Below are positions 20,466 through 20,478 of a stretch of 20,478 nucleotides of DNA, in pieces. Both the position numbers and the translations under genes were made by a program. Position 1 is the first letter of the stretch, and every line of letters starts with the position of its first letter. Below the pieces are notes generated by a model. That model made no database searches and had not been told where the DNA came from. It worked only from the letters and a program-made list of their open reading frames with translations. Source of the stretch: JAGBWK01 sp964544595 (GTDB lineage: Bacteria; Bacteroidota; Bacteroidia; Bacteroidales; Muribaculaceae); contig CAZJBM010000036.1 in the NCBI GenBank assembly GCA_964544595.1, forward strand, positions 1 to 20,478. The letters run 5' to 3'.

Positions 20466-20478
20466 TTTAACTCTTCTA

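Overview
The window looks like chromosomal DNA of a Bacteroidales bacterium, most likely a Muribaculaceae-type gut commensal. The reasons are the Bacteroidetes promoter form (TTTG or a variant, about 19 bases, TAnnTTTG) found repeatedly, the lack of strong Shine-Dalgarno sites, a surface lipoprotein with an acidic export signal after its lipobox cysteine, a btuG-btuB cobalamin pair, and a secreted protein whose C-terminus is of the YYNLQGVRV type common in Prevotella/Muribaculaceae. The genus is an inference. Positions 20161-20260 are Ns, so this is a scaffolded assembly.

Layout. (1) 50-2173, minus: prmC-recX-comF housekeeping operon. (2) 2276-2461, plus: tRNA-Pro(TGG) with its own promoter and terminator. 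(3) About 2462-5500, minus: a visibly A+T-richer islet with a membrane-anchored protein of unknown function, a HicAB toxin-antitoxin locus whose hicA is frameshifted, and a DUF3298-type exported protein. Two copies of a conserved terminator hairpin close hicB and the DUF3298 gene. (4) 5550-9026, minus: cobalamin riboswitch with an intrinsic terminator, then btuG (surface B12-binding propeller) and btuB (TonB-dependent receptor). (5) 9084-12140, plus: a four-gene run of an unknown 127-residue protein, a cyclophilin-type lipoprotein, an M16 metallopeptidase and a YbaK-type deacylase. (6) 12126-16356, minus: a compact six-gene run of cytidylate-kinase-like protein, mscL, aroK, a divergent alanine-dehydrogenase-family protein, a 93-residue membrane protein and aroC. 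Its end overlaps ybaK tail to tail. (7) 16425-16563, plus: SRP (4.5S-type) RNA with a textbook promoter, divergent from the kinase promoter. (8) 16657-17574, plus: RluA-family pseudouridine synthase. (9) 17585-19963, plus: an intergenic inverted repeat, a structured leader and a 702-residue secreted protein with three CBM26-like starch-binding modules, closed by a strong terminator. (10) 19988-20478: a tandem array of about 119-bp units with two hairpins each, interrupted by the assembly gap.

How the genes fit together: the B12 cassette is a self-contained uptake unit switched off by cobalamin; aroK and aroC supply two late steps of chorismate synthesis; prmC, SRP RNA, tRNA-Pro, YbaK and RluA serve translation. 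No large undescribed system is evident. The parts that best repay a second look are the broken hicA with its two-palindrome operator, the covarying terminator repeats, the dehydrogenase-family protein lacking its catalytic residues inside the shikimate operon, the orphan three-CBM26 secreted protein, and the 119-bp tandem array.
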